Origin: Lolium rigidum
Lineage: Eukaryota; Streptophyta; Magnoliopsida; Poales; Poaceae
DNA: 64,000 nucleotides
Direction of reading: 5' to 3'
NCBI RefSeq assembly: GCF_022539505.1
Contig: NC_061514.1
Coordinates: 245,818,124 to 245,882,123 of the forward strand
Shown: positions 21,806 to 34,152 of the stretch, one piece after another
Layout: the number at the start of each line of letters is the position of its first letter
How positions within the stretch are numbered: the stretch's first letter is position 1
The notes under the pieces: model-generated
Seen by the model: the letters and a program-made list of their open reading frames with translations, nothing else
Told to the model about the DNA's origin: nothing
The model's database searches: none
Program-made: the position numbers and the translations under genes

Positions 21806-23111
21806 TTGGTTGCTCAAGAAGAACATGTTGATGTGAGCTTCATTAAAAATAATAATTTCAACGACAATGCTTATAGGAATAATTCTGGTAACAACTATAG
21901 GCCATATCCTTCTAATAATGGTAATGGTTATGGTAATTCTTACAAAAATAATAGGAGTGTACCCCCTGGTCTTGAAGCCATGCTTAAAGAATTTATTAGT
22001 ACACAAACTGCTTTTAACAAATCTGTTGAAGAAAAGCTTGGTAAAATTGATGTTCTTGCTTCTAAGGTTGATAGTCTTGCCTCTGATGTTGATCTTTTAA
22101 AATTGAAAGTTATGCCTAAAGAAGATAAAGATATTAAGTCATTTGCTACAGCAAACGCCATCCAAGTTCGAATTAATGAAAATATTAGATTGATGGCTGA
22201 ATTGCATGCTAGGTGGGAAAGAGAAGAAAAACTAGCTAAAGAGAATAATGTAGCTAAAGTTTGGACTATTACCACTACTAGTAATGTTGATGCTTCAGAT
22301 GTTGCTAAACCTCCTACTATCAATGATAAAATAATTGGTGTTGGCAATGTTTCTACTCCTAGTGCAAAGCGTGCAAAATTGCCTGAAATCGCTAAAACTG
22401 TCGAAACTGCTTGTGATAAAACTGCTGAAATTTTTCAAAATATTGGGGACAATGATCCCATTGCTGTAGATCATAATGGTTTAGATTTTGATGATTGTCA
22501 TATCTCTGAAGTTATTAAGTTCTTACAAAAACTTGCTAGAAGTCCTAATGCTAGTGCTATAAATTTGGCCTTTACAAAACATATTACAAATGCTCTCATA
22601 AAAGCTAGAGAAGATAAATTAAAACTTGAAACTTCTATTCCTAGAAAGTTAGAAGATGGTTGGGAGCCCATCATTAAGATGAAGGTCAATGATTTTGATT
22701 GTAATGCTTTATGTGATCTTGGTGCAAGTATTTCTGTTATGCCTAAGAAAATCTGTGATATGCTTGACTTGCCACCATTGAAAAATTGTTATTTGGATGT
22801 TAATCTTGTTGATAATGCTATAACCTTTGGGGAGGATTGATAATGTTCGCATTATGGTTAACAATAACCCTGTCCCCGTTGACTTTGTTGTCTTGGATAT
22901 TGAATGCAATGCATCTTGTCCCATTATTTTGGGAAGACCTTTTCTTCGAACTGTTGGTGCTATTATTGATATGAAGGAAGGTAATATTAAGTATCAATTT
23001 CCTCTCAAGAAAGGTATGGCACACTTCCCTAGAAAGAGAATGAAGTTACCTTATGATTCTATTATTAGAACAAATTATGATGTTGATGCTTCATCTCTCG
23101 ATAATACTTGA
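21806..23111 (+). pseudogene. Gag C-terminal part and aspartic protease of element A
   Basis: Continues gag through an Asn/Tyr/Gly-rich stretch, helical Lys/Asp-rich repeats (LASKVDSLASDVDLLKLKV) and ELHARWEREEKLAKEN. The retropepsin-like domain follows, with active-site CDLGASISVMPKKICDML near 22711-22764. The frame breaks at about 22840, after which the rest (IECNASCPIILGRPFLRT, the downstream protease strand) lies in another frame to 23111. The protease would cut the gag polyprotein. No RT sequence follows. Confidence 0.8.
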
Positions 23112-25730
23112 TTCACACTTTCTGCGCCTAGCTGAAAGGCGTTAAAGAAAGCGCTTATGGGAGACAACCCATTATTTTACTTCTGCACTTTTGTTTTATA
23201 TTTGAGTCTTGGAAGTTGTTACTACTGTAGCAACCTCTACTTATCTTTATTTATTACATTGTTGTGCCAAGTAAAGTCTTTGATAGTAGGGTTCATACTA
23301 GATTTAGATTACTGCGCAGAAACAGATTTCTTACTGTCACGAAATTGAGCAGCCCCGTCTGTAGGTAACTCAGAAAAATCTGCCAATTTATGTGCGTGAT
23401 CCTCAGATATGTACGCAACTTTCATTTAATTTGAGCTTTTTCATCTGAGTAAGTTAAGTGCCCCATAAAAATTCGTCTTTACGGACTGTTCTGTTTTGAC
23501 AGATTCTGCCTTTTATTTTGCATTGCCTGTTTTGCTATGTTTGATAGATTTCTTTGTTCCATTAACTTTCAGTAGCTTTGTGCAATGTCCAGAAGTGTTA
23601 AGAATGATTATGTCACCTCTGAATATGTGAATTTTTGATTATGCACTAACCCTCTAATGAGTTTGTTTTGAGTTTGGTGTGGAAGAAGTTTTCAAGGATC
23701 AAGAGAGGAGGATGATACAATATGATCAAGAAGAGTAAAATGTCTAAGCTTGGGGATGCCCCCGTGGTTCATCCCTGCATATTTTAAGAATACCCAAGCA
23801 TCTAAGCTTGGGGATGCCCAAGGCATCCCTTCTTCATCGACAACTTATCAGGTCACCTCTAATGATACTATATTTTTAATTATTCCGTCACATCTTATGT
23901 GCTTTACTTGGAGCGTCTGTATGTTTTTGTTTTTGTTTTTGTTTGAATAAAATCGGATCCTAGCATTTTTTGTTTGGGAGAGAGACACGCTCCGCTGTTG
24001 CATATGAACACATGTGTTCTTAGCTTTACTTTTAATGTTCATGGCGAAGGATGAAACTGCTTCGTTCATCATTATTATGGTTGGAAACAGAAAATGCTTC
24101 ATGTGGTAATTGGTATAATGTCTTGAATAATTTGATACTTGGCAATTGTTGTTCTCATATAGATCATGTTTAAGCTCTTGCATCATGTACTTTGCACCTA
24201 TTAATGAAGAACTACATAGAGCTTGTTAAAATTTGGTTTGCATGATTGGTCTCTCTAGAGTCTAGATATTTTCTGGTGAGGTGTTTGAACAACAAGGAAG
24301 ACAGTGTAGAGTCTTATAATGCTTGCAAATATGTTCTTATGTAAGTTTTGTTGTACCGGTTCATACTTGTGTTTGCTTCAAACAACCTTGCTAGCCTAAG
24401 CCTTGTATTGAGAGGGATTACTTCTCGTGCATCCAAATCCTTGGGCCAAAAATGCCATTTGTGTCCACCATACCTACCTACTACATGGTATTTCTCTGCC
24501 ATTCCAAAGTAAATTACTTGAGTGCTACCTTTAAAATTCTATTCTTTGTCTTTGCAATATATAGCTCATGGGAAAATAGCCTTAAAAACTATTGTGGTAT
24601 TGAATATGTTACTTATGTATCTTATTTCTTATAAGTTGCTTGTTGAGCGATAACCATGTTTCTGGGGACGCCACCAACTATTACACCTTTGTTGAATATC
24701 ATGTGAGTTGCTATGCATGTTCGTCTTTTCTGAAGTAAGGGTGATTTATCATGATCAAATGGTTTGAGTATGCATATTGTTAGAGAAGAACATTGGGCCG
24801 CTAACTAAAGCCATGAATCATGGTGGATGTTTCAGTTTGGACATCAATCCTCAATCTCTTATGAGAATATTATCCGTTGTTGAATGCTTATGCATTAAAG
24901 AGGAGTCCATTACCTGTTGTCTATGTTGTCCCGGTATGGATGTCTAAGTTGAGAATAATCAAAAGCGAGAAATCCAATGCGAACTTTCTCCTTAGACCTT
25001 TGTACGAGCGGCATAGAGGTACCCCTTTGTGACACTTGGTTGATACATATGTTATGCAATGATAATCCATGTAAATCCAAGCTAATTAGGACAAGGTGCG
25101 AGCACTATTGGTAATCTATGCATGAGGCTTGCAACTTATAAGATGTCTTATACATAACACATATGATTTATTACTACCGTTGACAAAATTGTGTCTATGT
25201 TTTCAAAATAAAAGCTCTAGCACAAAACTAGTAATCCATGCTTCCCCTCGCGAAGGGCCTATCTTTTACTTTATGTTGAGTCGGTTTACCTACTTCTTTC
25301 TATCTTAGAAGCAAACACTTGTGTCAACTGTGTGCATTGATTCCTACATACTTGCTTATTTGCATTCATCATATTACTTTGTGTTGACAATTATCCATGA
25401 GATATACATGTTGAAGTTGAAAGCAACGGCTGAAACTTATATCTTCCTTTGTGTTGCTTCAAAGCTTTTTACTAAGAATCTATTGCTTTATGAGTTAACT
25501 CTTATGCAAGTCTTATTGATGCTTGTCTTGAAAGTACTATTCATGAAAAGTCTTTGCTATATGATTCGAGTTGTTTAATCATTGTCTTTACCATTGCTTC
25601 GAATCACCGCATTCATCCCATATGCTTTACAATAGTATTGATCAAGATTATGATAGCATGTCACTTCGGAAATTATCTTTGTTATCGTTTACCTACTCGA
25701 GGGCGAGTAGGAACTAAGCTTGGGGATGCT
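23112..25730 (+). other. Noncoding 3' region of element A
   Basis: No coding sequence supported. Homologous by eye to 4970-7560 (B) and inverted 49418-51940 (C). Holds the AAGCTTGGGGATGC motif near 23744 and 23802, the hairpin at 23810-23830, and the polypurine-like copy next to the 3' LTR (about 25717). Confidence 0.75.
23810..23830 (+). repeat. Conserved hairpin in element A
   Basis: GGGGATGCC-CAA-GGCATCCCT: the B hairpin with one end-pair change. The preceding AAGCTT is also conserved. Confidence 0.75.
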
Positions 25731-27309
25731 TGATACGTCTCAAACGTATCTATAATTTCTTATGTTCCATGCTACTTTTATGATGATACTCACATGTTTT
25801 ATGCACACTTTATGTCATTATTATGCATTTTCCGGCACTAACCTATTGACGAGATGCCGAAGAGCCGATTGCTCGTTTTTTGCTGTTTTTGGTTTCAGAA
25901 ATCCTACAAAGGAAATATTCTCGGAATTGGACGAAATCAATGCCCAGGGTCTTATTTTTCCACGGAGCTTCCAGAAGACCGAAGAGCATACGAAGTGGGG
26001 CCACGAGGGCCCGTAACCATAGGGCGGCGTGGCCTGCATGGGGCCCGCGCCGGCCTATGGTGTGGGGCCCCTGCGCCGCCTCCAACCCTGCTCTTCCGCC
26101 TACTTATAGCCTTCGTCGCGAAAACCGCTGTACCGAGAGCCACGATACGGAAATACTTCCAGAGACGCAGCAGCCGCCAATCCCATCTCGGGGGATTCAG
26201 GAGATCGCCTCCGGCACCCTTCCGGAGAGGGGAATCATCACCCGGAGGACTCTACATCACCATGATCGCCTCCGGACTGATGTGTGAGTAGTTCACCCCT
26301 GGACTATGGGTCCATAGCAGTAGCTAGATGGTTGTCTTCTCCTCTTGTGCCATCATGTTAGATCTTGTGAGCTGCCTATCATGATCAAGATCATCTATTT
26401 GTAATGCTACATGTTGTGTTTGTTGGGATCCGATGAATATGGAATACTATGTCAAGTTGATTATCAATCTATCATATATGTGTTGTTTATGTTCTTGCAT
26501 GCTCTCCGTTGCTAGTAGAGGCTCCGGCCAAGTTGATACTTGTAACTCCAAGAGGGAGTATTTATGCTCGATAGTGGGTTCATGCCTCCATTGAATCTGG
26601 GACAGTGACAGGAAGTTCTAAGGTTGTGGATGTGCTGTTGCCACTAGGGATAAAACATCAATGCTTTGTCTAAGGATATTTATGTTGATTACATTACGCA
26701 CCATACTTAATGCAATTGTCTGTTGTTTGCAACTTAATACTGGAAGGGGTGGACTTTTTAGGCATAGATGCATGCTGGATAGCGGTCTATGTACTTTGTC
26801 GTAATGCCCTGATTAAATCTCATAGTAGTCATCATGATATGTATGTGCATTGTTATGCCCTCTCTATTTGTCAATTGCCCAACTGTAATTTGTTCACCCA
26901 ACATGCTATTTATCTTATTGGAGAGACACCACTAGTGAACTGTGGACCCCGGTCCATTCTTTTACATCCGAAATACAATCTACTGCAATACTTGTTCTTT
27001 ACTGTTCTTCGCAAACAAACATCATCTTCCACACTATACATTTAATCCTTTGTTTACAGCAAGCCGGTGAGATTGACAACCTCAACGTTACGTTGGGGCA
27101 AAGTACTTTGATTGTGTTGTGCAGGATCCACGTTGGCGCCGGAATCCCTGGTGTTGCGCCGCACTACACTCCGTCACCAACGACCTTCACGTGATCCTTG
27201 ACTCCTACTGGTTCGATAACCTTGGTTTCTTACTGAGGGAAACTTGCTGTTGTACGCATCACACCTTCCACTTGGGGTTCCCAACGGGCGTGTGCTCTAC
27301 GCGTCATCA
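25731..27309 (+). repeat. 3' LTR of element A
   Basis: Near-identical to 19174-20753. Preceded by AAGCTTGGGGATGCT and ends GCGTCATCA, then the target copy GCGGA (27310-27314). Confidence 0.92.
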
Positions 27310-28442
27310 GCGGACATCACGCCGCTCCCATATCCCTCGTTGCAAAAGCCTTTCAGCAAAGATTTTACTGGCTCACACCTAAAGAAGATGCTGAGAAATT
27401 AGTGAAAACCTGCCGAGGCTGTCAGTGCTATGCTACCCAACCAAATACTCCAGCTCAGGAGCTCAAGACCATCCCAATCACATGGCCGTTCGCGGTCTGG
27501 GGGCTTGATATGGTTGGGAAGCTGAAAAAATCATCTCCTGGCGGTTTTGAGTACCTTTTGGTCGCTATTGACAAGTTCAGTAAGTGGATCGAGGAAAAGC
27601 CAGTGAGAAAAGCCGATGGTGCTACGGCACTAAAATTCGTCTGCAGTCTCGTAGTGAGATACGACATCCCACACAGCATAATCACAGACAATGGCACGAA
27701 CTTTGCTCAAGGAGAATTGAAGGATTATTGTCAAGACGTAGGGATCCGAGTTGACCTAGCATCTGTGGCGCATCCGCAGTCCAACGGGCAGGTTGAGCGA
27801 GCTAACGGCCTCATACTAGCCGGAGTCAAGCCTCGCCTTGAAGAACTGCTGCGTCGCGCAGCCGGAGCTTGGGCAGAAGAGCTAGATGTTGTTCTGTGGA
27901 GTTTACGAACTACCCCCAACAGATAAAGAGGGTTTACCCCTTTCTTCCTAGTATACGGATCTAAAGCAGTACTTCCCTCTGACATCATCCACGACTCACC
28001 ACGAGTTTCCGCCTACAGCGAAGATACAGCTGACGAGGCCAGACAGCTATCTGTGGACCTGATCGAAGAAGCTCGGAATTTAGCTGACCAGTGTTCCACC
28101 ATTTACCAGCAGAAACTCAGACGCTACCATAGCCGTCGAGTTCGGAATCGCTCGTTTAGGGTAGGTGACCTGGTTCTCCGCCTTCGACAGGTGAAAGAGC
28201 ATAAGTTGCAATCTCCATGGGAAGGACCTTTTGTCATAAGCAAAGCGCTACACAACGGATCATACTACCTCGTTGATTTCCGCGTGAAAAAAGATAGACC
28301 TGCCAATTGGTACCGGAAACGAAAGCGAGAGGATCCGGATGACATATATGATGAGACAGATCGTCCCTGGAATATAGCACCGCTACGTCCTTTCCACACT
28401 TATCAATTTTTGCATTACATACTTTGTAATAGTTATACATGA
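27310..28442 (+). pseudogene. Integrase of element F, continued after element A
   Basis: Picks up the zinc-binding part (TCRGCQCYA supplies the two cysteines of HHCC) and the catalytic core: WGLDMVGKL (first Asp at 27507), IITDNGTNFAQGELKDYC (second Asp), HPQSNGQVERANG (Glu). A TAA at 27924-27926 interrupts it in frame. The C-terminal part, with GFTPFFLVYGSKAVLP, RNRSFRVGDLVLRL and WEGPFVISKALHNGSYYL (SH3-like DNA-binding region), continues to 28442. In an active element it joins the cDNA to the genome. Here it is split by an 8.1-kb insertion and a stop. Confidence 0.88.
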
Positions 28443-28987
28443 TCAATGAAATAAAGCATATGGTTCACTCTTTGAGTCTTTTACCTCCTTTAATTGCTCA
28501 TTTTTAGATCGTGTATGTTTTCCGACTAAAACCGGAGAGCTGGATATTTCCGCCTAGGCATGTATGAAAGTTGTGATTTTCAAAATCGTCCTTCGGGACG
28601 TAAGCTTAAGTTTTCTAGTGGATAATTTTTTCGTTGCGAACTCATGGATTCCTGGTAGCGACTTCCGACACCTTGGCTGGGGGCTTGTTTCCGCGATTAT
28701 TGATGGATTGCCATTGGGCTTCGTTGCCGCAGGCGAGCGTTTCCGGCTAAAGGTCTTCCGGCTCGTGGAAGGTCAAGTGAGCAAGCCGGAAAACTTAGAA
28801 ACCAGCACTTGCTTTTTTCAACGAATGAAACATGCATTCATATAAATAAAAAGGATCGCAGGATAAGTTTTCCGCCCACATGTAGTTATTTCGTCCCTAG
28901 CTACTTAAGAATTTAAGTTATATTCTTACAAACCCTCAATGGGGCCAAAATGATGCATTGTTTTTTCTTGCCACAGGAATAAGTTTT
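28443..28987 (+). other. Spacer between pol and the antisense gene of element F
   Basis: No coding sequence supported. Pyrimidine-rich and AT-rich stretches only. The minus-strand gene's 3' untranslated region would lie here. Confidence 0.5.
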
Positions 28988-31900
28988 TCACTGGCCCTTG
29001 GCCGGAGGAGAATCATCCTTTTGTTTAGTCGGAGGCTGAGAAGACACATCATCATCATCACTCTCTTCATCCTCGTCACTCGGAGACGCTGCGCTGTCTT
29101 TGGACTTCCCTTTCCTGGCCTCCTTGGAGCTAGTCCAAGTGTACTGGCTTCCGTCGTCCGATCCGTTAGGTCGCATCTCCGCTTTGCGTTCCTTATGAAG
29201 CTCCGCTTCAAGAGGCTCGTCAGCAGGAAGTACCACCTTATCGTAGAATTCTTCGTGGCGGATCCGTCGGGCAATACGGGTGTCGTACCGCTAACTGCAT
29301 TCAGCAGCACATTGACATCCGAAGCCGGAGGAACTCCGGAAGTGACCTTGTCAATGTCCAGATCCGGATGGCGAGCCAGGCACATGGCCAGGGACATCGC
29401 AGCAGCACCTCGAGCTGATGAAGCTTGCAGATCTACGACCAGTTCCGGAAGAATGTCCATTCTTTGGATAAGTTGGTGCACGTCGCAAGTGCGGCTCTTC
29501 TTGATCGCCAAATTATGGAAAATTTTCCGGCAGGTGGAGATAAGGTCTTTATAGTCATCTCCAGCAAGCTGGAGAAGATCATCGCGAGGAAAGTGACTCC
29601 GATGCTCTTCGGTGTATCCGAGAGGCTCCGCATGAGATAATCGGAGATAAGCATAAGACTGAATTCAACAGATAAGTTCTATTTGGTAAATTCCGGATAC
29701 ATATCCATGAAATCTGCGTTGAGTAAGTCCCAGTGCTTCTCCGCAGTGTCCATGTATTTCTGGAGCCCGTTGATTTCTCTTCGTTGCTTCTGGATAGTGT
29801 CGCTGTCAATTTTTCTCTTCATGGAGAATTCGCCCTCCTTCTTGATTAACTCGGAGTTCTTCTCCTCTAGCTCCTTTTCCGCCTGCTCCCGTTTTTGTTC
29901 TGCCTCCGCAAGCTTAGCTTCTAGAGCTTGGTAAGAGGAGCATAGGTTCTCGAGTTCAGATGAAGCTGTGGCGAGGGAGGAAGATGCCCCTATTCAAAGT
30001 TAAGTTAAAAATCAATATGACAGTCGGAACTTGAATTAATGGTAAGAGTGGCCAGAAACCAACCTTGAGCTTCTGCCAGCTGTTTCTTCAGTTCTGCGTT
30101 CTCTTCTTTAGCGGCCTGGATTTTTTCCGCCTGGCTCAGCGTGACGCGGCGTTGCATGGCGATATTCTTGTGCAGCTCATAGTGCAGCGCCTGCTGTTCC
30201 TGTAAGTAGAAACAGAGCAGGAGTAAATTCCGGTTACGTTATACAACAGTGGATCCTTTCGAAGCATTATTGCCGGTAAATTTTCCGCCATAACACTTGG
30301 GGGCTACTATGACACTTTAAAATCTTCTTCAGTTTGAGTTTTTCTAAGTATTTAGGTGCTAACTATTGACTAGTTTTCGCCTACATACTTGGGGGCTACT
30401 AGGAAGTACCTTGTGCTTGCAGAGGAGCTGGTCGCAGAATTGGCCGACCTCCTTTTTGAAGTTCTGAATCTCCGACGATTTAGCATCAGGCTTCCCCCAG
30501 GCGTTGCTCTGCATGGCATTGAGTAGATCTTGTTCCAGATTCCACTTTTCCGCCTCAGTAAGCTTGTTGAAGAACTTGGTTGCGTAAGCCTTGCGGGTGG
30601 AGGTAAGGTCGGTCGGATCGCCGAAGTTCTTCGGAAAAATGATGGCATCACTAGTCGCAGCTTCAGCCTTTCCGAAAGAGTTAACTTCCGCCTCTTCCTG
30701 ACCCTGCACCTGAGCTTCTTCAGCAGTAGGTCATTTTGTTCCGGAGCTCTTTCCGCCCACCTTTTCGCTACTTACTGGAATTATCTCCACTTGAGTTTCG
30801 GTAGCAGGAGGGGGAGAAGGTTCAGCTCGAGGCGGAGACGGTTGGGGAGCAACGTGTGAGGTGCTTGGCAGAGCTGGCGTAGGAGGACCAATAGCTGGAG
30901 ATTTCTTCATGTATTTGGTGATAGATTTTTGGACGTTGGTCCGCGCGGTGGTGGTAGTCGGGTTCCTATAAGCAAGTGAAGGAAATAAGTAACAAGTTGT
31001 ACAAGTTAAAGACGAAGCATCAATCTCGGAAACTTACGCAGCGTCGGGGATGATCGGACGCGACCTTTTTCCAGCTGTGTTCAACAGCTTAAGGCGCTCG
31101 CGCTCCGCCTTCCTTGAGTCGAGCGGAGATGGCTTCACAGTTTTTTACTTCTTGGCGGAGGCCTCGCCGCTGGCTCCGGCTTCAGAGCCGGAAGATTTGG
31201 CGTGGGGACGCTTGGTGGGTCGAGGAGCGGCCTTCTTGGGCGCTTGCTCCTCTTCCTCCTCCTCGTCCTTCTAATCCTCCTCCGCCGCTTCGCCGCTGAC
31301 GGGGACTCTGAGTATGGTACGGAAATCTTCCTCCGCCAGAGTATCGAGCTGGAGAAGAAACCACGAACAAGTTAGAACACTTCGAAAAAATGAGAAGTTA
31401 AGAATAGCAAAGGTACAAGCGCTTACCGGAGGGCACTGGTCGTTGGTCTTGATGTCCTTTATTAACTCCGGGACCGGTTGGCCCCGGCCAATCTTCACAA
31501 GTGTTTTGATTCTCCTCTCGAGAGAATCCACAGGAAGGTCGTGGCGGGTTACTCGGAGAAGGTCATCCGCCCCGGTATACGCGCAGATCAAGCGCTCATT
31601 GTACCGCAGCGGCTGGATCCGCCGAGAAAACCAACTCAATGTGAGCTCAGTTCCGGTTAGCCCATCGTGGACTAACCAAGAGATCCTTCGCGCAGCTTTT
31701 TCCAAGATCGGAAACTGGGCGAGGGTGGGGACGAAGCTCCAACTATCACGTTCTTCCGGAGGCTTGTTGATGAATTTGGGCAGCCCATCGTGGACACCCG
31801 GAACTGCGATATTCTTCACGTAGAACCATCCGGCGTTCCAGTACCGGACGGACTCGTGGGAGGAGTGAGGTGGATACATACGACCAGGTCGGAGCATGAA

Positions 31901-32575
31901 GGTCATGCTCCCGCAGTTCACCATGGCCTTGTCCTTAGTCTCTTTCTTCACTCAGAAGAAATATTGCCATAGGCGGACGTCCGGGCGAATTCCGAGATGC
32001 CCTTCGCAGAGCGTCACGTATTTCGAGAGGAGTAGATATGAGTTCGGGCAGATATTATGAGGTTGAAGTCCGTAGGTGGAAAGGGTGAAGAGGAAGAATT
32101 CCGAGCAGGGGAGCGATATACAGCGCTCAACCAAGGCTTTGGTCAGGACCCGTTCGTCCGCGTCTGGTTTGGGGATGTCGGAGTCTCGCATGAAACTCCA
32201 TTGCGGTGAAATCATGCCCTCGCTTTGGAGGTCCCTCAGTTCCGAATCCTTGGTTTCGCAAGGCCACCACTGTCCCTTCTCGCCTTCCCGGATCCGGGCC
32301 TTGGAAGCCTTCTTCGCTTCCGCCTCCTGCACCTTAGCTGCCATCCTAGCTTGTCCCTCGAGGTCTTCTTGGATCTCTTTGAGGGTGGGGATCCGGCCTA
32401 GTGCGGTGCTTGAATATGCGGAGAATGGTTGAGCTAACTTGATGTCGGAAACATATGGTGGCAGGAATGCTAAAGGTTCCGGACAGCTTGGTTCTAATGA
32501 ACCTGGTTCAGGGCTGTTTGGAGAACTATCGGTACACTTGGGTGAGCTAGGCGACATGCTTCCGGCTGCACCCAT
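28988..32575 (-). pseudogene. Antisense gene of element F, Transposase_28-type, multi-exon and decayed
   Basis: Runs on the minus strand between pol and the 3' LTR. Exon reading 32575-31271 shows YVSDIKLAQPFSAYSS, ISLPCSEFFLFTLSTYGLQP, SYLLLSKYVTLCEGHLGIRP, MYPPHSSHESVRYWNAGWFY and YNERLICAYTGADDLLRV, matching the same protein family as 783-1880. A TGA at about 31952-31954 and a TAG at 31268-31270 interrupt the frame. Smaller downstream exon-like readings occur at 30359-30709 and 28988-29511. The last is acidic and ends PPAKGQ. Splice-like GT/AG borders and a leader intron (donor ACG/GTACGTCC near 32647, acceptor GTGCAG/CCGG near 32563) are visible. Function unknown. Confidence 0.72.
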
Positions 32576-32920
32576 GTGATAAGCTAAGTAAGCCAGAACT
32601 GGCCTAAGTCTAAACTACCTTTTCTTCTACAAGTCCGGTGGACGTACCGTTAATGTCGCGATGGTTCTTCGGCGCGCCGGCGAAAGGGAGGTCGTCGGAG
32701 TTGGTGCGAGGTCCTCCGCTTGACCACAATTCGGCGGCGGATCGGATTTCCCGATCAACCGTGACGATCTCGGGTCAAGGATGGCCTTGGAGTGGTGGCG
32801 TACGAAGCTTCCCGTGAGCGAGTTCGTCGGAGTTGAGATCCGATCGGCGGCGTTGCGGGAGGAAGAAGATGAAGTGGAGTTTGCGGTGAAACGAATGAAG
32901 AACTTACCGTCGCCGCGGGT

Positions 32921-32930
32921 ATTTATAGAC
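32921..32930 (-). promoter_or_regulatory. TATA box of the antisense gene of element F
   Basis: Minus-strand TCTATAAATA followed by CCC. It lies about 350 bp before the first ATG of the antisense gene, with a GC-rich leader and probable leader intron between. No minus-strand ATG was found in the leader. Confidence 0.5.
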
Positions 32931-33286
32931 CTCGCGCGGAGATTCTTGAGCTGGATCCAACGGCGGAAACAGAACGGTCACACCGTTGGATGGTCGCCAC
33001 GTGTCTTAGGTTAAAGCGGTGAAATCGAGGTAGCGGTAACTAGAACTGGGTGATCTCCGAAATTTCCGGTTGAAGATTTGCATCTCCGAAAATTTGGCGC
33101 GGGAAAAAAGGAAGTTCAGTTCAGCGCACGCGAAAAATCCGCTGAAGATATAGTCACATAAATACAATGATTTCCGGTTGGATGAAGTCGGAAACAAGGA
33201 AGTTTTGGAAGCTCTTCAAGATTCTCTTTGGATCCAGTTGAATGAAGTCGGAGGAATGATGAATCTTGGAGAACTTCGGGGGCTAC

Positions 33287-33844
33287 TGTTGTGGGTATAC
33301 TTTATGGGTATATCAACGGCATGGCCTGGATCCGGCAAGCCCGGGTGGCCCACAGATGGTGATGTGGCATGTGGCCCATCGGGCGGCCCAGTTGCTGTAG
33401 ATCATGAAGGATGAAGTCCAGCCCAGGAGCAGGGAGCCGGATCCCAACCGACCTACGAAGAAGGTCGGATCCATGGAGGCCCATAAGGTATCCGGATCCA
33501 GTGCGACATAGATGGAAGGCGGATCCTTGACGTACACGGTAAGACATTGTACCGTAGTTAGGCAACTTGTATTTCGGCTAGGACTCTCCATGTAAACCCT
33601 AGATCCGTGCGTCTTTATAAGCCGGATCCCGGGAGCCCTAGAGGCACAACCACAACTCATTGTAACAACGCGAAAGCTCCCATATAATTCCAGACAAGCT
33701 GTAGTAGGCCCTGTCTTCGAGCAGGTGTTCCGAAGCTGGGTAAATCGTGTACCACCGTCCCGAGGACTCTCCGCCCTATGACCCCTACTTCTTCTCCCCC
33801 TCGTGAGGATCCCCCTTCGGGGTACCGTCGAATAGGCAACGACA
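33287..33844 (+). repeat. 3' LTR of element F
   Basis: Preceded by TTCGGGGGCTAC, starts TGTTGTGGGTATAC and ends GGCAACGACA, then GTGCT. Confidence 0.92.
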
Positions 33845-33849
33845 GTGCT

Positions 33850-34147
33850 GCCGTAGACAAATTGTATCTAGTCTAGTTCTAATCTGCGGGTATGATATTG
33901 TGTCTATGCGTGCCCTCAAGGGGTGACTCTGCCTAGCTTTATATATGGAACCAGACTAGGGTTCAAGAGTCCTAGTCTATTACATATTGGAGTTTGCTTC
34001 TTTCGACTTTCCTTAGTCGATACGACATGCGTGTCCAGCTTGTCGAGTCCTTGTGCTAGTCCATCTGCATTATCCGCACCGAGTATAGCAATAATGAGTA
34101 CCCGATAGGTTATACGCACGTCACCCCTCTTCTGGTGATGACCGCCA
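33850..34147 (+). mobile_element. S1: right part of the solo LTR
   Basis: Continues 12390-12558 after element F. Contains TTTATATATGG (about 33938), a likely LTR TATA box, and ends GACCGCCA before CATCA (34148-34152), the exact target duplication. Confidence 0.65.
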
Positions 34148-34152
34148 CATCA

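Larger units (their letters stand above)
19174..27309 (+). mobile_element. Element A: nonautonomous gag-protease LTR retrotransposon
   Basis: Direct LTRs 19174-20753 (1580 bp) and 25731-27309 (1579 bp), with flanks GCGGG and GCGGA (4/5). Primer-binding site of tRNA-Asp type. The interior codes for Athila-like gag and an aspartic protease only. The remaining 2.6 kb up to the 3' LTR is noncoding, so RT, RNase H and integrase must come from another element. It lies in the same orientation inside the F integrase. Family name not assigned. Confidence 0.9.
12559..33844 (+). mobile_element. Element F: complete but dead Tat-like Ty3/Gypsy retrotransposon with antisense gene
   Basis: Direct LTRs 12559-13117 (559 bp) and 33287-33844 (558 bp), with flanks GTGCC and GTGCT (4/5 match). 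The coding order is gag, protease, RT, RNase H, integrase, which is Ty3/Gypsy, followed by a minus-strand Transposase_28-type gene before the 3' LTR. Element A (19174-27309) splits the integrase. Without A the element is about 13.1 kb. Multiple in-frame stops and one pol frameshift make it inactive. Confidence 0.92.

Noticed and set aside
28958..29554. 198-aa plus-strand reading
   Set aside because: Antisense to the acidic last exon of the F antisense gene. The Ser/Leu/Arg-rich composition is the mirror of Asp/Glu codons.
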